Source: Ahaetulla prasina
Lineage: Eukaryota; Chordata; Lepidosauria; Squamata; Colubridae
Assembly: GCF_028640845.1 (NCBI RefSeq)
Contig: NC_080541.1
Span: 160,464,502 to 160,528,501 of the forward strand
Reading direction: 5' to 3'
DNA: 64,000 bases
A model generated the notes under the pieces. That model did no database searches and was not told the origin of the DNA. It was given only the letters and a program-made list of their open reading frames with translations. Below are positions 45,204-57,479 of the stretch, in pieces; within the stretch, counting starts at the first letter, position 1; each line of letters begins with the position of its first letter. The translations under genes were made by a program, and so were the position numbers.

Positions 45204-45784
45204 TACTGTGTTTCTCCAAAAACATGACCCACCTTGAAAAGAAGTCCTATCATGTTTTTGAGCGCATGCGATCAAATTAAGTCCCACCCATAAAATTAGC
45301 CCTAATTAAGACCCTGCCCACCCTGGGGTGCAGGCAGTGAGGCGAGGCACACAGGTAAAAATTAAGCTTGGGTGGGATGTGGGGGGGGAGCTGCCCTACT
45401 TACCAGGCCTCACACACCCTGACACCTTCCTTGTCTTCTTCTGCAGCCGCTTGCCGCCACTTGCACACATCGATCTGACCTCCATTTCACTTTTTCAGAT
45501 GCCTGCTGGAAGGCATCTGCAGCTGATAACAGAGCTCTGGATCCGGAGCTTTGTTATTGGCTGCAGATGCCTTCCGGCAGGCTGAAGGCAAAATGGAGGC
45601 CAGGGCGATGCGTGCGAGTGGCGGCAAGCGACCGAAGTGGGTCAGCAGTGGGCTCCTGCTTGGTGGGGCTGTTGGTGCCACCACCACAAGGTGAGTTTTA
45701 CAACCCTCCAAAAAGAAGGCCTAGCTGTTTTTTCAGAGGTCAAAAGAAAATAAGACTCAGCCTTCTTTTTGGAGAAAAACGGCA
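45204..45784. mobile_element. MITE with large internal palindrome
   Basis: Ends TACTGTGTTTCTCCAAAAA and CTTTTTGGAGAAAAACGGCA are inverted. The interior (about 45445..45640) is a long imperfect palindrome with GCTTGCCGCCAC / GTGGCGGCAAGC arms around GATGCCT/AGGCATC words. The copy at 26842 is older. Confidence 0.75.
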
Positions 45785-46309
45785 AGTTAAAAAAAAAAGA
45801 AAAAAAGAAAATGAATTTAAATAATGGTACTTAAGGCCATGGCACTAGTTTCATCTTTATAATTATGTGTAAAATTTATCCTCTTTGAAGGATTTGATCA
45901 AACATTTAATCTAACAAAAATGGGGGAAAGGAAATTAATTAATTCCCCTTTTATTAAATTATCTTTTATTCAGAAAATTACTAATCTTTATTTCTCATTA
46001 ATCAGAAGCTATGGTTACTTCATTCCCTGGATGAAATTAAAATTAATAACTAAGATCCAAAACAAAGCTCTGTGATTTGTCTTTTGCTGTACCTATTATC
46101 GCTATATGTGTACGTACATATATGTATGTGTATGGTGGTATACAGCTTGAAAATGATTTTAAAAAATTGTTTTGAATCTCATATCAGCATAGCAGTTCTC
46201 TGCAGATATTGAAGATTACTTTTCCTTTTTCAAACATCAACCCAAACCAAAAGACAGAGCAGCTGCTTTAAAAATTGAGATAATTTTAATTCACTTTAAG
46301 CAGCCATAC

Positions 46310-46329
46310 CTTTTTTCAGATGTGGAAGC
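46310..46329 (-). other. LRRC7: Candidate 20-nt LRRC7 micro-exon
   Basis: On the minus strand a strong acceptor (CCTCTTTTTTTAG) is followed by only 20 nt (GCTTCCACATCTGAAAAAAG) and a consensus donor (GTATGG). Joined to the exon at 32554 the frame leading to the known ATG stays open and reads LPHLKKVQHLEM. This suggests either a 5' UTR exon or part of an N-terminally extended isoform. The evidence is splice signals and frame only; a 20-nt open frame is likely by chance. Confidence 0.4.
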
Positions 46330-47207
46330 CTAAAAAAAGAGGAATTATTTTAATAAATTACACAAAGTACTGTGTGTTCATCATGTACAACACCTTATAA
46401 TAAAAATATTATTTTGTGCCTAGTAATGTAATTTAGAAATGCTGATTTTTCTCACCTATTGTTACTCTGTTTTTCCATTAATAAATGTAATTTAAATCTT
46501 GATAACAAAGAGATGGGGACAGTTAAAAAATATCCAGAAAGAACTAATAGTATTGTGTAAGATATTTTTTGATGGCAAAGATTTTTGAAGAAACTCTCTA
46601 TACATATACAATATACAACCTATTATGCAATAATAGGTTTTCAGGCTTCATGTGAACCATCTTTGTTACAAGTAGTCTTTGAAAACGCAACCTGGAATGA
46701 CAATCTAATATTAGAATATGTTATGAAAATACTGTACTTCAATGTGAACAATTTAGAAACAGATTGGTTATCAGTTACCCATAAGAACTATTCTTGTATG
46801 TGGGAGTTTTATACTAAATTTGGACACTGATCAAGAACTTTTTCATCTACTTACATTGATTTGGGATTTATATTAAATCTATTTATATACATTCTCACCT
46901 CTTTGTTCACTATATTTCCCTAATTTGGGTGTCTTACATCTGGTGAACTTTAACTACATCAGATGTGTCTCTAAAATTGTAGTTATATCTGAATCAGACA
47001 AATGGAGGAGAGGAAAACAGCTCAGTAGAGCTTCAACAAATGCCTTCATCTTTGTGTTAAAGTTTTTTTTACATACTTTTACATAAAGTTTTATATAGTT
47101 TTTATAAAGTTTTTATTAGATCAAGCATGCTTTAGATCTAGAACTATCTTTTTACATATTACTTAATGGTTTAGAGTTGTTTTTAAAAGTTACTTGTAGA
47201 AAAATAC
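46330..47207. other. AT-rich DNA, no gene
   Basis: A short ORF at 46585..46830 shows no recognised motif. Confidence 0.5.
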
Positions 47208-47570
47208 AGGCAGCCCTCAACTTACAACGGTTCATTTAGTGACCATTCAAAGTTACAATGGCGCTAAAAAAGAGCCACTTATGACCATTTTTCACACTTA
47301 CAACAGTTGTAGCATTCCTGTGATCATGTGATCAAAATTCTGATGCTTGGCAACTTGGCTCATATTTATAACGATTACATGACCTGAAGTCATGTAATCC
47401 CCCTTGACCTTCTGACAATCAAAGTCAATGGGGAAGGCAGATTCACTTAAGTTGTTACTAACTTAAAAACTATAGCAAGAAAGGTCATAAAAAGATGCAA
47501 AATTCACTTGACACTTAATTTCTTGCTTAACAACAGAAACTTTGGACGCAATTGTTGTAATAGTTTCAGT
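47208..47570. repeat. Nonautonomous DNA-transposon-like repeat, copy 2
   Basis: Same family as 36470..36862 (GGCAGCCCTCAACTTACAAC at its left edge, CAAAGTCAATGGGGAAGG inside). Confidence 0.65.
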
Positions 47571-50102
47571 TCTTGACAACATTGACAAGCTAATCTAAAT
47601 CTAATCAAGTTAATCTAAAATAAAATTTTGAAATATTTCTAAATATGAGGAAATTGAAACATATAGGATTTCACTAATAGTAAGGTTTTCAGTCATTAGT
47701 ACTCAACAGGCAAAGCAGGATCAAATTCACTGGATTAACATATCAGTGTGGTTTAACAAAACAATGTCCATTCCAATTCCAGTTATCACCCCAAATGTTC
47801 TTTGTAGAAACCTCACAATCCAGGTCCAGGCTCAGGCATGGCTCCCTTTGCTTCAAACAAAGAATGTTCTATATATACATGCTTTTCTATACATGTCTTC
47901 CATAACCCTTTTTCCAATGTGAAGGAACACTGAAGAGTGTGAATTGATCTTATGCTGGGTTCATTTAGAAGGCATTTCATATAGTCTTCTGGTTATTGCC
48001 ATTGATTATTGGTGACCCTGTCTCAAATTTTCTCCACATTCTGTAAGCTAACTTTTCTACTGAGTAATTATAAATTCCTCAGTTTTCATTCCTATCACAT
48101 CCACAAAGAGAATTTTGCACTGGTTAAACAAAGTGTTCTCTTTGTGAGAACAATAAAAATGAAAAATAATTCAAATTAATTATGATCCCATTGTACTTTC
48201 AATGCAGAAATGAAATTAGAAAACAGAGGACATTTGGTATCCCCCCCTTTTAAATTACAATACAGAATATATAACTTTTTTATTATATAGATTTGATAAA
48301 TTAGATTATATAACAAGTAATGATTAATTATGAGAATGGGAGAGCTTGTGTTTAAAAATAAAATAAAGGATATATGAAAATATTTATGCTGTTTTAAATA
48401 TTTAAATATATTTAAATATTCCTTACATAAAATTAAAGAAAAAAAAGATTTTTACACATCTTTGCCATTGCATTACATATAAAGATTATGCAAAACAATT
48501 ATAACACAAGTCTAGACTTTGGTTGTAGTTTATAAAAAAATACTTGCTACTAAGTTCTCCATTAATTATTTAAAATTCTGTAACATTCCCCTTTATGAAT
48601 GATAATGTAGCACGTAAACCATATTTCACAAGGTTTCAGGAAAATCCTAACTGCAAGTCAAGTTCCTTTTCAAATATTTTTGGAGACATCCATGTTAGAA
48701 TATTGTACATAATGCACTGTCTAATAGGATCCGTGAAGTGTCAGGTTTTATATAAATGGAAGACTAGTCAATTACATGGTTGATTTCCTGTGTGTTAGAG
48801 CATATAGACTATTATTAAGAAACACAAAGCAGTGAGAAGGGTGAGATTTATGTTGAAGAATTGTCTCCTGAAAAGCCATACTGTCACCATCCAGAATATA
48901 AAATTATGAAGCAGAACATACAGTGAACAGAAATGAAATATTGACTTTTTTTACTGCCAATCTAGTAATGTAAAAGGAGTATTATACAGCAAGACTGAAT
49001 TGGTATATTTTCCTCAATGCCTTTTACCCCATAACTCCTATCTACAAGGCAATCTTTCAACATGATAAACATTTGGATGTTTTTAATGTCATTAAAGTGC
49101 ATTTATTTTAGCGTTAGGATAAAATCCTCTCTATGTTCATTAAGAAAACTGCAGCTTATTTTGTACATTTATATATTGCCAAGAACACTTTTGTAGTATG
49201 TCATTTTTCTGGAATGAATGGAGGGCACAATCTCTTTTGTAGACACTTGGGTGATCTCTGTCAAAAACAGTATGCTAATGGTGAGTTTGATAGCAACTTG
49301 GAGTCATTTAAGTATGGCTTCAGTCTGTAAAATCAATATAGCTATTTGATATGGGCTTTGAGTAAATGCTTAAAAGATTGCACGTTACTGAAGATACGAA
49401 TAGACACCTTTGCGAGGGATTAAGTCTGTTTCAGCAAGGTCAGAAAAAAATTTGGTTTTTAATTGTTTTCCAACTTTAAATTGAAATTTAACTAGAATGT
49501 CAATTTAATATCAACAAATGTTAATTACAGCACCACAAAATTTCAACAGTAAATAATGACATTAAATTTAGGAAAGATAATGGAGTTGCACTTGATCATC
49601 TTGTGGACTCTGGTACAAACCGTTTCAGTTGGAACCTATTTATTTATTTATTTTCATTCACTTTTCCAACACTTTTTGAATTACCTTTTAATACTGAAAA
49701 TAATCTAGGAAAATTTCATCTCTTGAAGCCATAGCAAATTTCCATGTCCATGATGATAAAAAACATGAATAAATAAAAAGGGAAGGAACAGCAGGAGCCG
49801 AAATATAATGACACTGACAATTTACATTAATGAATTTTTGTTCATATCTCATTTGTGCCCATTTCTATGCTCTATATTTTAAAAGACATTTTAAAATGGG
49901 CAACGTCATTAAGCTTCTAAATCCTTATAGCAGAATTAAAATGTACCAAAGAGAGCAAAATGTTGTGTTATTTAAAATAATCCAAATAAAGCAATGAAAC
50001 TTTTTTTATTCATATGAACTCACACACCAAGAAATTTAAAACAAAACACACCGTAGTTTCATTCAGTAACTGTATATTCCTTAAACATTATTATATTGTG
50101 AG
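47571..50102. other. AT-rich DNA, no gene
   Basis: About 2.5 kb without a repeat I can name or an exon I can support. Short ORFs at 48595 and 49133 appear to be chance frames. Confidence 0.5.
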
Positions 50103-50172
50103 ATGATAGATAGATAGGTAGATGGATGGATGGACAGACAGACGGACGGACGGACGGGACAGGACAGGACAG
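50103..50172. repeat. Compound microsatellite (GATA)(GATG)(GACA)(GACG)(GGACA)
   Basis: A stepwise series of related tetranucleotides ending in GGACA repeats; this looks like serial replication slippage with point changes. Confidence 0.9.
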
Positions 50173-52089
50173 ATATCCAAGTTAGCTGGGGAATTCTGAG
50201 AGATGACATACACCCATCTGTAAGTGGGGAGGCTGGGAACACTGTTGTTGGAGATGTAAATGTAGATACATCTTCCTCAATCTCAAATCATCTACCAGAG
50301 ACTTGGAAATTTGAAGATTCCCTGCAGTATCTTAACTCTCCCTGGCACTGCATTCTTCAAAATAAAAAGCTCTGATGCTGTCCCTGGAATCTGATGGAGC
50401 CACTCTATCAGGTAGGTGGGAGTCAGAGCCTCGAGTGCTCTTACCACTACTTAACAGTACTATGAACAGCTAAAATAGTGCTGTTAGCTCTGGTAGAGGA
50501 CCCTGGATTGAGGAAGACACATATCATCCATTGGGATGAGAAGGGATTTTATACACACAAACACACTCACATGTTTATTTTGCAGTGACAAATCAACAGA
50601 GGTGTTGTAAGATGTCTTTAAGGGAGCTAATCTGCTGTTGTTTATCCTCTTACTGAAAAAAACACCCTATTAGTTAGCACTGAATTTGCATATTTAAAAA
50701 TCACTTACATGAATCTGCCATTCAGATAAATAAACCATGCAGATTAACCTAATACTCATTTCATGCTATTGTGCTGACAGCGTTTTATTGATTATCCAAT
50801 TAGTTTATGGTGATTTTTCCCAATCTCTCTTCATAATTTGTGATATGTTAATCATCTCTGCAAAAGCTTCCAAAAGGAAAAAGTATGTCCATGGTACTGA
50901 GTTCAGCAGAATGGAAATTCCAGAAAAACCAAAAATCTTTCAAGGCTGGAGAATTACAATCAGCTGTAAATGATTACATATATTATTAAAAATAGTAAGG
51001 ATGATTAGGTGATTCTTCATGACCACATAAATAGATTTTATCCTGCAGGTTATACTTTTAATTATACTTTTAATTCTTTAGTAACCAGCTTGAGAAAGAA
51101 CAATTCTTCACCAAAGGTGCTTTTCCAAAAGGCAACTGGTTTTTCTTTTTTTTTCCTTTGAAAAAATCACACCCTAAAATTTTGAAACTATAATTCATTT
51201 AATGCTTATATAAAATCTTATTTGCTTTGTTTATAGTCACGTCACATTGCTGACATATTTTGTAGTCAAGCACTTTTCTAAGATCTTTTAATATGTCCAA
51301 GCCAGGCACTTCCAACCAATAGCTTTCTTTGTTCTCTATCATCTACGTGAAAAATATTGCATTTGCTCCCATTATTTTTTTTAATTTTCAACCCATTCTC
51401 TAATGTATCAAGATCATTTTTAATTTGATCATTAAGCCAATCAGATTTGTTCATCTACAAATTAACTAACCAAAGTCTTTTAGCTTTTGCATGCCAGTTA
51501 ATTATGAGTTAAAACCAATTTTATGCAATTAAAAGAGTTATGCAATTATGAGTTAAAACCAGTAGTAAAAACAAACTTGTTCACTTGATGCATTACTAGA
51601 GAAAGCAGACAAAGCAAACTATTCTTCTTTAGAACATATCATGAAATTTCATTAATCAGAAGCATTTCTGAATCTAAGTTATTATCAGGATTTTATCCCT
51701 CGACTTTCTTTGGCTTTACATATATAATCCATTCCAATTCAATTCATGGAAGAACAAAATAAATATATCTAAGTGGGGAATGGAGAATATATTCAGAGGG
51801 CTTTCCCCCACCCTCTATATGATTTTTGGGGCTGACAAAATGCAGCTGAGCTAATTTCATTATGAATCTTCCTATCCCGCAGAAGGCTTAGAAAAGCTCG
51901 TGTGCCTTTTCTCCTTCCAAATTAAGCTGATGACTCAATTCTGTGAGATTTCTTGCCCTGCATATGTCACCAATTTCCAGTATTTAACAAAATAAAATTA
52001 AAATCATATTTCCAGTATTTAACAAAATGCAAAATAAAATTAAGATTTTTAGTGGTTTGGGATAATACACTTTAACTTTTTGCTTTTAC
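50173..52089. other. AT-rich DNA with a possible old CR1 piece
   Basis: Around 51240..51470 the minus strand faintly resembles CR1 (GTATCAAGATCATTTTTAAT, GTGAAAAATATTGCATTTGC). Otherwise nothing recognised. Confidence 0.35.
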
Positions 52090-52435
52090 AGATAATTCTA
52101 GACTTACAACAGTTCATTTAGTGGCTGTTCAAAGTTACAATGACATGACCACTTTTCACACTTATGACCATTGCAGCATCCCCATGGTCACGTGATCAAA
52201 ATTCAGATGCATGGCAACTTACATTTAATATGGCTGCAGTGTCCCGGGATCATTTTGTGACCTGATGAGCAAAGTCAATGGAAAAGCCAGATTCATTTAA
52301 CAATCGTGTTATTAATTTAACAACTGCAATGATTCACTTAACAAATGTGGCAAAAAAGTCATAAAATGGGGCAAAACTCGTTTAACAAATTTCTCACTTA
52401 GCAACATAAATTTTGGGCTCAGTCGTCATAACTTG
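52090..52435. repeat. Nonautonomous DNA-transposon-like repeat, copy 3
   Basis: Same family as 36470..36862, slightly shorter. Confidence 0.65.
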
Positions 52436-52677
52436 TTTTTAAATTTAGCTATTCTTTTTAATTAGCTACTTGGAGTACCTTCTGACTGAAAAGGACAAAA
52501 CACTTTAAATAAATAGATAATAAAAGACTAATGTGAACTAGTAAAGTTACATTTCTTGCCTGTCAGCAAAAATGCAACATGTAAAATTTTAACTTTAAAA
52601 TTTAAATCTAAAACGAGTAAGCATTTTATCTTTTCATGACTTAATTCATTAGGCTTCTATTAGTAAACAATACATAC

Positions 52678-52704
52678 CTTGAACAAAAATATTTTTTTAT
52701 TAAG
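52678..52704 (-). other. LRRC7: Candidate 27-nt LRRC7 upstream micro-exon
   Basis: On the minus strand the acceptor ATTTTCTCTTTCCAG precedes 27 nt that end TTCAAG before a GTATGT donor. Joined to 46310..46329 and then to the start exon, the frame into the ATG remains open (LIKKYFCSRLPHLKK). This is consistent with an extended N-terminus but rests only on splice consensus and frame, in a region where AT-rich pseudo-sites are frequent. Confidence 0.25.
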
Positions 52705-53162
52705 CTGGAAAGAGAAAATGATATGCAGCCACCAAAGGAGACAAAGCTCCAGAAACTCTTTAAGGGAAAGCAAAGTGACAAATACACCAATTTTCTCATC
52801 TAGTCATACTGCAAAATGTATGGCATGGCCAATCCCTCTAATCGACTGGCTGTTATCCTATTTGGAACTTCTAAAAGGTCTCCAGTGGTGGCAAAGTATG
52901 AGCCTATTTAAAGTCTCATTGTAAAAAAAAAAAAAAAAGCAGTGGAAAAGACATGCAGCTGAGTTAGGAACACACAATCCTCTCCATTTCGTAAAGTGCA
53001 ACTGCCCTAAAAGTTGCATTTCTTCAGGCAACACTGAAGCTTTTAAGAACTGGAAGTAGCATGGACTTTTAATATTCTAACTATTGAGGGATTAAGGTAA
53101 ATGGTCACAACCCTTTATGGTATGATTCTTCCACACCATGCTTCCAGGCATCAATTAGCTGT

Positions 53163-53286
53163 CCAAATCTAGCAACTCTAAGACTTGTGGACTTCAACTG
53201 CTAGAATTCCCAGAATGGCTGGCTGGGAATGGCTTTTGGGAGCTGAAGTCCACAACTCTTAAAATTGCCAAGGTTGGACACCCCTG
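53163..53286. mobile_element. Old hAT MITE in duplication copy 1
   Basis: Related to the 44048 hairpin: arms TCCAAATCTAGCAACTCTAA and CCAAGGTTGGACACCCCTG. The second copy is at about 54748..54871. Confidence 0.65.
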
Positions 53287-53368
53287 AATTAAACTTTTTA
53301 TAAGTTTCCATTTGTGTCAGATATTGGAAGAGATCAATTGCAAGATAGTGTAGTGAGGGCAGCCTGTC

Positions 53369-53671
53369 ATGCCCCTGTCAGAGTCTGAATCCGAAGGGGA
53401 AGAGGAACGGCTGACAGAGAGTGAGAGAGTGGATCCATTGGCTGTGGAAAAAACTGGGGAAGAGCAAAGTCAGGCTGGGCAGAGAAGGGGAGAGGTAGAA
53501 CAAGGGAGAGGGGGTTCAGATGAAGACCAAGGCCCACCCTCTCCTCATCCTAGGCAGAGCAGGAACAGAGAAGAGAGAAACATGGGTTGTGTGGCTTACG
53601 AGGGAAGAAAGGGACCCGATCCTCTTTACAAGGCACAGGTGCTGCTGGAGTTTAAAAGGAAAGGCAAATGA
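53369..53671 (+). pseudogene. Glu-rich 100-aa ORF, duplication copy 1
   Basis: The frame begins MPLSESESEGEEERLTESER, is highly acidic and continues with Gln/Gly/Arg-rich sequence. It ends at a TGA where copy 2 has TGG. I do not recognise a domain. Downstream are an AATAAA-like word (near 53963) and a purine-rich tract (about 54038..54068), giving the region the look of a retroelement piece, perhaps an LTR or gag-like leader. Probably not a host gene. Confidence 0.35.
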
Positions 53672-54580
53672 GAAGGGCATTTGTCAGGAACAAACACTGA
53701 GTTTATCTGGTGTTTCTTTGAATCTTGGTATCCTCCCAACTGGTTTGATTTATTGCCGTGCTACTTTACTTGTGGAATTCCTTATTTTGTTTGCCCTGCC
53801 GGATTAATTACCTTGTCTTACCTTTGGATTTTTTGTTAGAAGTTTTCTGCTTACAACGTTTGGGACTGAAGTATTGCCAGCCAATGACTATTACAGGTTG
53901 GTGGAAGAGCTCTCTCCAGGCCGGAGAGCTGAAAGGGACATTGGGGGCACAGTTGGTGATAATAAAGGGACTCTGGCTGAGTTCTTGGTTCTCGGGCCTC
54001 TGTGTCATGCCCTGGGTCATCACATTGCCAAAGGATATGAGGGAAGAGGAAAAAAGAGAAAGGGGGACTCAGAGAAGTGAATAATTGATTGAGACATTTG
54101 AAAGAAATAGTTCAAGTTTGGTCTTACCTACTTTTGATTCCAGTTTCACTCAGTAGTGATATACAGCTCTTATAAGATACAGCTCTGGCTAAGGAAAATA
54201 GAAGGAGTCCATTTACAGAGACCTTACATAAGTTATCAGACCAACCAGCTCAGAAGATCCAGCTGTCTTTGATAGAAAACTATTGTCTTAAACTGGAGAG
54301 ACCAATTAATATGACATTATCCAGAACAGGTCAAACACTTGCTCTCAGATGTAATTTAATTCAGGCTAATGAGAGCCAGTAAGGTTAAATTGATTTTGTC
54401 ATCCTCAGCACAGAAAAGGGGTTTGTTTCAGTTAATTGTATTTTATGCTCTTTAAATTTTGCTTCATTAATACAAGACTTCCCATATGAAGATTTGTAGT
54501 TCTGAATAACAAAGTAATAAAAATCGTATGTCACTCTTATTGTCCCTGATTGCAACTCAGTACATACAATATGCGTAATA

Positions 54581-56169
54581 GTGCAACTGCCCTAAAAGTT
54601 GCATTTCTTCAGGCAACACTGAAGCTTTTAAGAACTGGAAGTAGCATGGACTTTTAATATTCTAACTATTGAGGGATTAAGGTAAATGGTCACAACCCTT
54701 TATGGTATGATTCTTCCACACCATGCTTCCAGGCATCAATTAGCTGTCCAAATCTAGCAACTCTAAGACTTGTGGACTTCAACTGCTAGAATTCCCAGAA
54801 TGGCTGGCTGGGAATGGCTTTTGGGAGCTGAAGTCCACAACTCTTAAAATTGCCAAGGTTGGACACGCCTGAATTAAACTTTTTATAAGTTTCCGTTCGT
54901 GTCAGATATTGGAAGAGATCAATTGCAAGATAGTGTAGTGAGGACAGCCTATCATGCCCCTGTCAGAGTCTGAATCCGAAGGGGAAGAGGAACGGCTGAC
55001 AGAGAGTGAGAGAGTGGATCCATTGGCTGTGGAAAAAACTGGGGAAGAGCAAAGTCAGGCTGGGCAGAGAAGGGGAGAGGTAGAACAAGGGAGAGGGGGT
55101 TCAGATGAAGACCAAGGCCCACCCTCTCCTCATCCTAGGCAGAGCAGGAACAGAGAAGAGAGAAACATGGGTTGTGTGGCTTACGAGGGAAGAAAGGGAC
55201 CCGATCCTCTTTACAAGGCACAGGTGCTGCTGGAGTTTAAAAGGAAAGGCAAATGGGAAGGGCATTTGTCAGGAACAAACACTGAGTTTATCTGGTGTTT
55301 CTTTGAATCCTGGTATCCTCCCAACTGGTTTGATTTATTGCCGTGCTACTTTACTTGTGGAATTCCTTATTTTGTTTGCCCTGCCGGATTAATTACCTTG
55401 TCTTACCTTTGGATTTTTTGTTAGAAGTTTTTCTGTTTGGGACTGAAGTATTGCCAGCCAAAAACTATTACAGGTTGGTGGAAGAGCTCTCTCCAGGCCG
55501 GAGAGCTGAAAGGGACATTGGGGGCACAGTTGGGGATAATAAAGGGACTCATATCGGTTCTCTGGCTGAGTTTTCGGTTCTCGGGCCTCTGTGTCATGCC
55601 CTGGGTCATCACATTGACAAAGGATATGAGGGAAGAGGAAAAAAGAGAAAGGGGGACTCAGAGAAGTGAATAATTGATTGGGACATTTGAAAGAAATAGT
55701 TCAAGTTTGGTCTTACCTACTTTTGATTCCAGTTTCACTCAGTAGTGATATACAGCTCTTATAAGATACAGCTCTGGCTAAGGAAAATAGAAGGAGTCCA
55801 TTTACAGAGACCTTACATAAGTTATCAGACCAACCAGCTCAGAAGATCCAGCTGTCTTTGATAGAAAACTATTGTCTTAAACTGGAGAGACCAATTAATA
55901 TGACATTATCCAGAACAGGTCAAACACTTGCTCTCAGATGTAATTTAATTCAGGCTAATGAGAGCCAGTAAGGTTAAATTGATTTTGTCATCCTCAGCAC
56001 AGAAAAGGGGTTTGTTTCAGTTAATTGTATTTTATGCTCTTTAAATTTTGCTTCATTAATACAAGACTTCCCATATGAAGATTTGTAGTTCTGAATAACA
56101 AAGTAATAAAAATCGTATGTCACTCTTATTGTCCCTGATTGCAACTCAGTACATACAATATGCGTAATA
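54581..56169. repeat. 1.59-kb tandem duplication, copy 2
   Basis: See copy 1. Copy 2 contains an extra TATCGGTTCTC-like stretch near 55553 and lacks about 9 nt near 55430. Confidence 0.95.
54954..55424 (+). pseudogene. Glu-rich ORF, longer form, duplication copy 2
   Basis: The same acidic N-terminus as the copy 1 ORF, but the TGG codon lets it run to 156 codons, into a cysteine- and aromatic-rich tail. The tail has no recognisable domain. Coding status is doubtful. Confidence 0.35.
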
Positions 56170-57479
56170 ATGCAAACATGCATGGATTTAAAGGAACAAT
56201 TTGACATCAATGCTTGGAAAGAATAAAAACGGTTAAATGGCTTTTTATGTAGATCAATAGAAAAAAAACCTAGTGTTTCTTTCTCTTACTTTCAGCTTCC
56301 TCATTTTCTCACCTGCAATTTTCTCCCTCTTCTACTCTCCCATGAGACAAGAATATCTTTCAACAAACACACACATTTAGACAGATTTTCATTTAGTAGT
56401 TGGAGATATAAGTGTAGCTGAGGGCTCTTCTTGTTGCCATAGAACCCCAAACAGGTGGGTGAAACAACAAAGGGAAGGAAGTGTTTGTGTTGACCTCTGC
56501 AATCGTTTCCTTATACAGGATGACACATATATAAGAGGTCTAAACAGAACCCTAGTCTATGATTATCCATCATACACTTTCAAAGTGACGGAGAAATAAG
56601 GGCTAGATCATAGGGCTGAATCAGGGAGTATCTTTTCATATAGATGCCCCCTTAACATTTTACTTCAACCATTAAGATAACTAATTTAACCTTTTTGACT
56701 TCATCAACAAACACTTTAAATAACAACAGAACAGAAAATATATTTTTGGAATTTGCAGGAAATTCCAAAGTAGAAACGTACGAGACATCATAAAAGAGTA
56801 AAAAAATAAGTAAATGTGTAGGATAGTTTTTCTTTACCATACACTAATTTGTCATTTTTCCATAACACAGAGTTTGCTAAAAGATAAAAAACTGACAAAC
56901 ATATGAGCAAATAAGTTATGTTCATTCAGGCACAGAATTGTTGAGCACATGTTTGAGCCTTTGTATCATAAAAGGCAACTTACAAATGGTTTGTAAAGGA
57001 AGTGCCCAAGATATAGTCTGAAAATATAGGGTACATTCAGTTTTCTCAACATCTGAGTCAGCAAGAAGGTATTCTGCAAAGTGTGGTTGGTGAGAAAATG
57101 CAAACATCAAGGGATTTTGCATCTCCATCTGTTGTGCTCCTTCTATTGCTATAGAGGCTGATACTCTTGCTATCCAAAGATGATGTTGAGTGAGGCTGAC
57201 AGATGACAAAATTGAGTTTATGTACAAAATACTTATACAATCTTTATATTTCAGGGAAGATGGAAAAAAGCAGTTTTAAATGAGATGACATAAATAGGGA
57301 AATCTGCCAACATGTTGAATGGTGGAAAACCTTCTTTGATTTAAGTATATGACTAAACAGGGTTTTTGTTTTAATTTCCTTGACATTAGCCAGAAGGACG
57401 CCAATGTATTTCCAATACACCATTTATAAATCACAGTCAAAGTATGGGAAGAGATATCATTTTTAGGGCACACAATATT
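56170..57479. other. AT-rich DNA, no gene
   Basis: Nothing recognised. ORFs on the minus strand near 56922..57227 have no family signature. Confidence 0.45.

Larger units (their letters stand above)
52996..54580. repeat. 1.59-kb tandem duplication, copy 1
   Basis: Direct repeat with 54581..56169 (offset 1585), nearly identical. Known differences include TGA versus TGG at about 53670/55254 and small indels near 53850 and 53980. The short word TGCAA recurs at the outer edges and the join. Confidence 0.95.
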
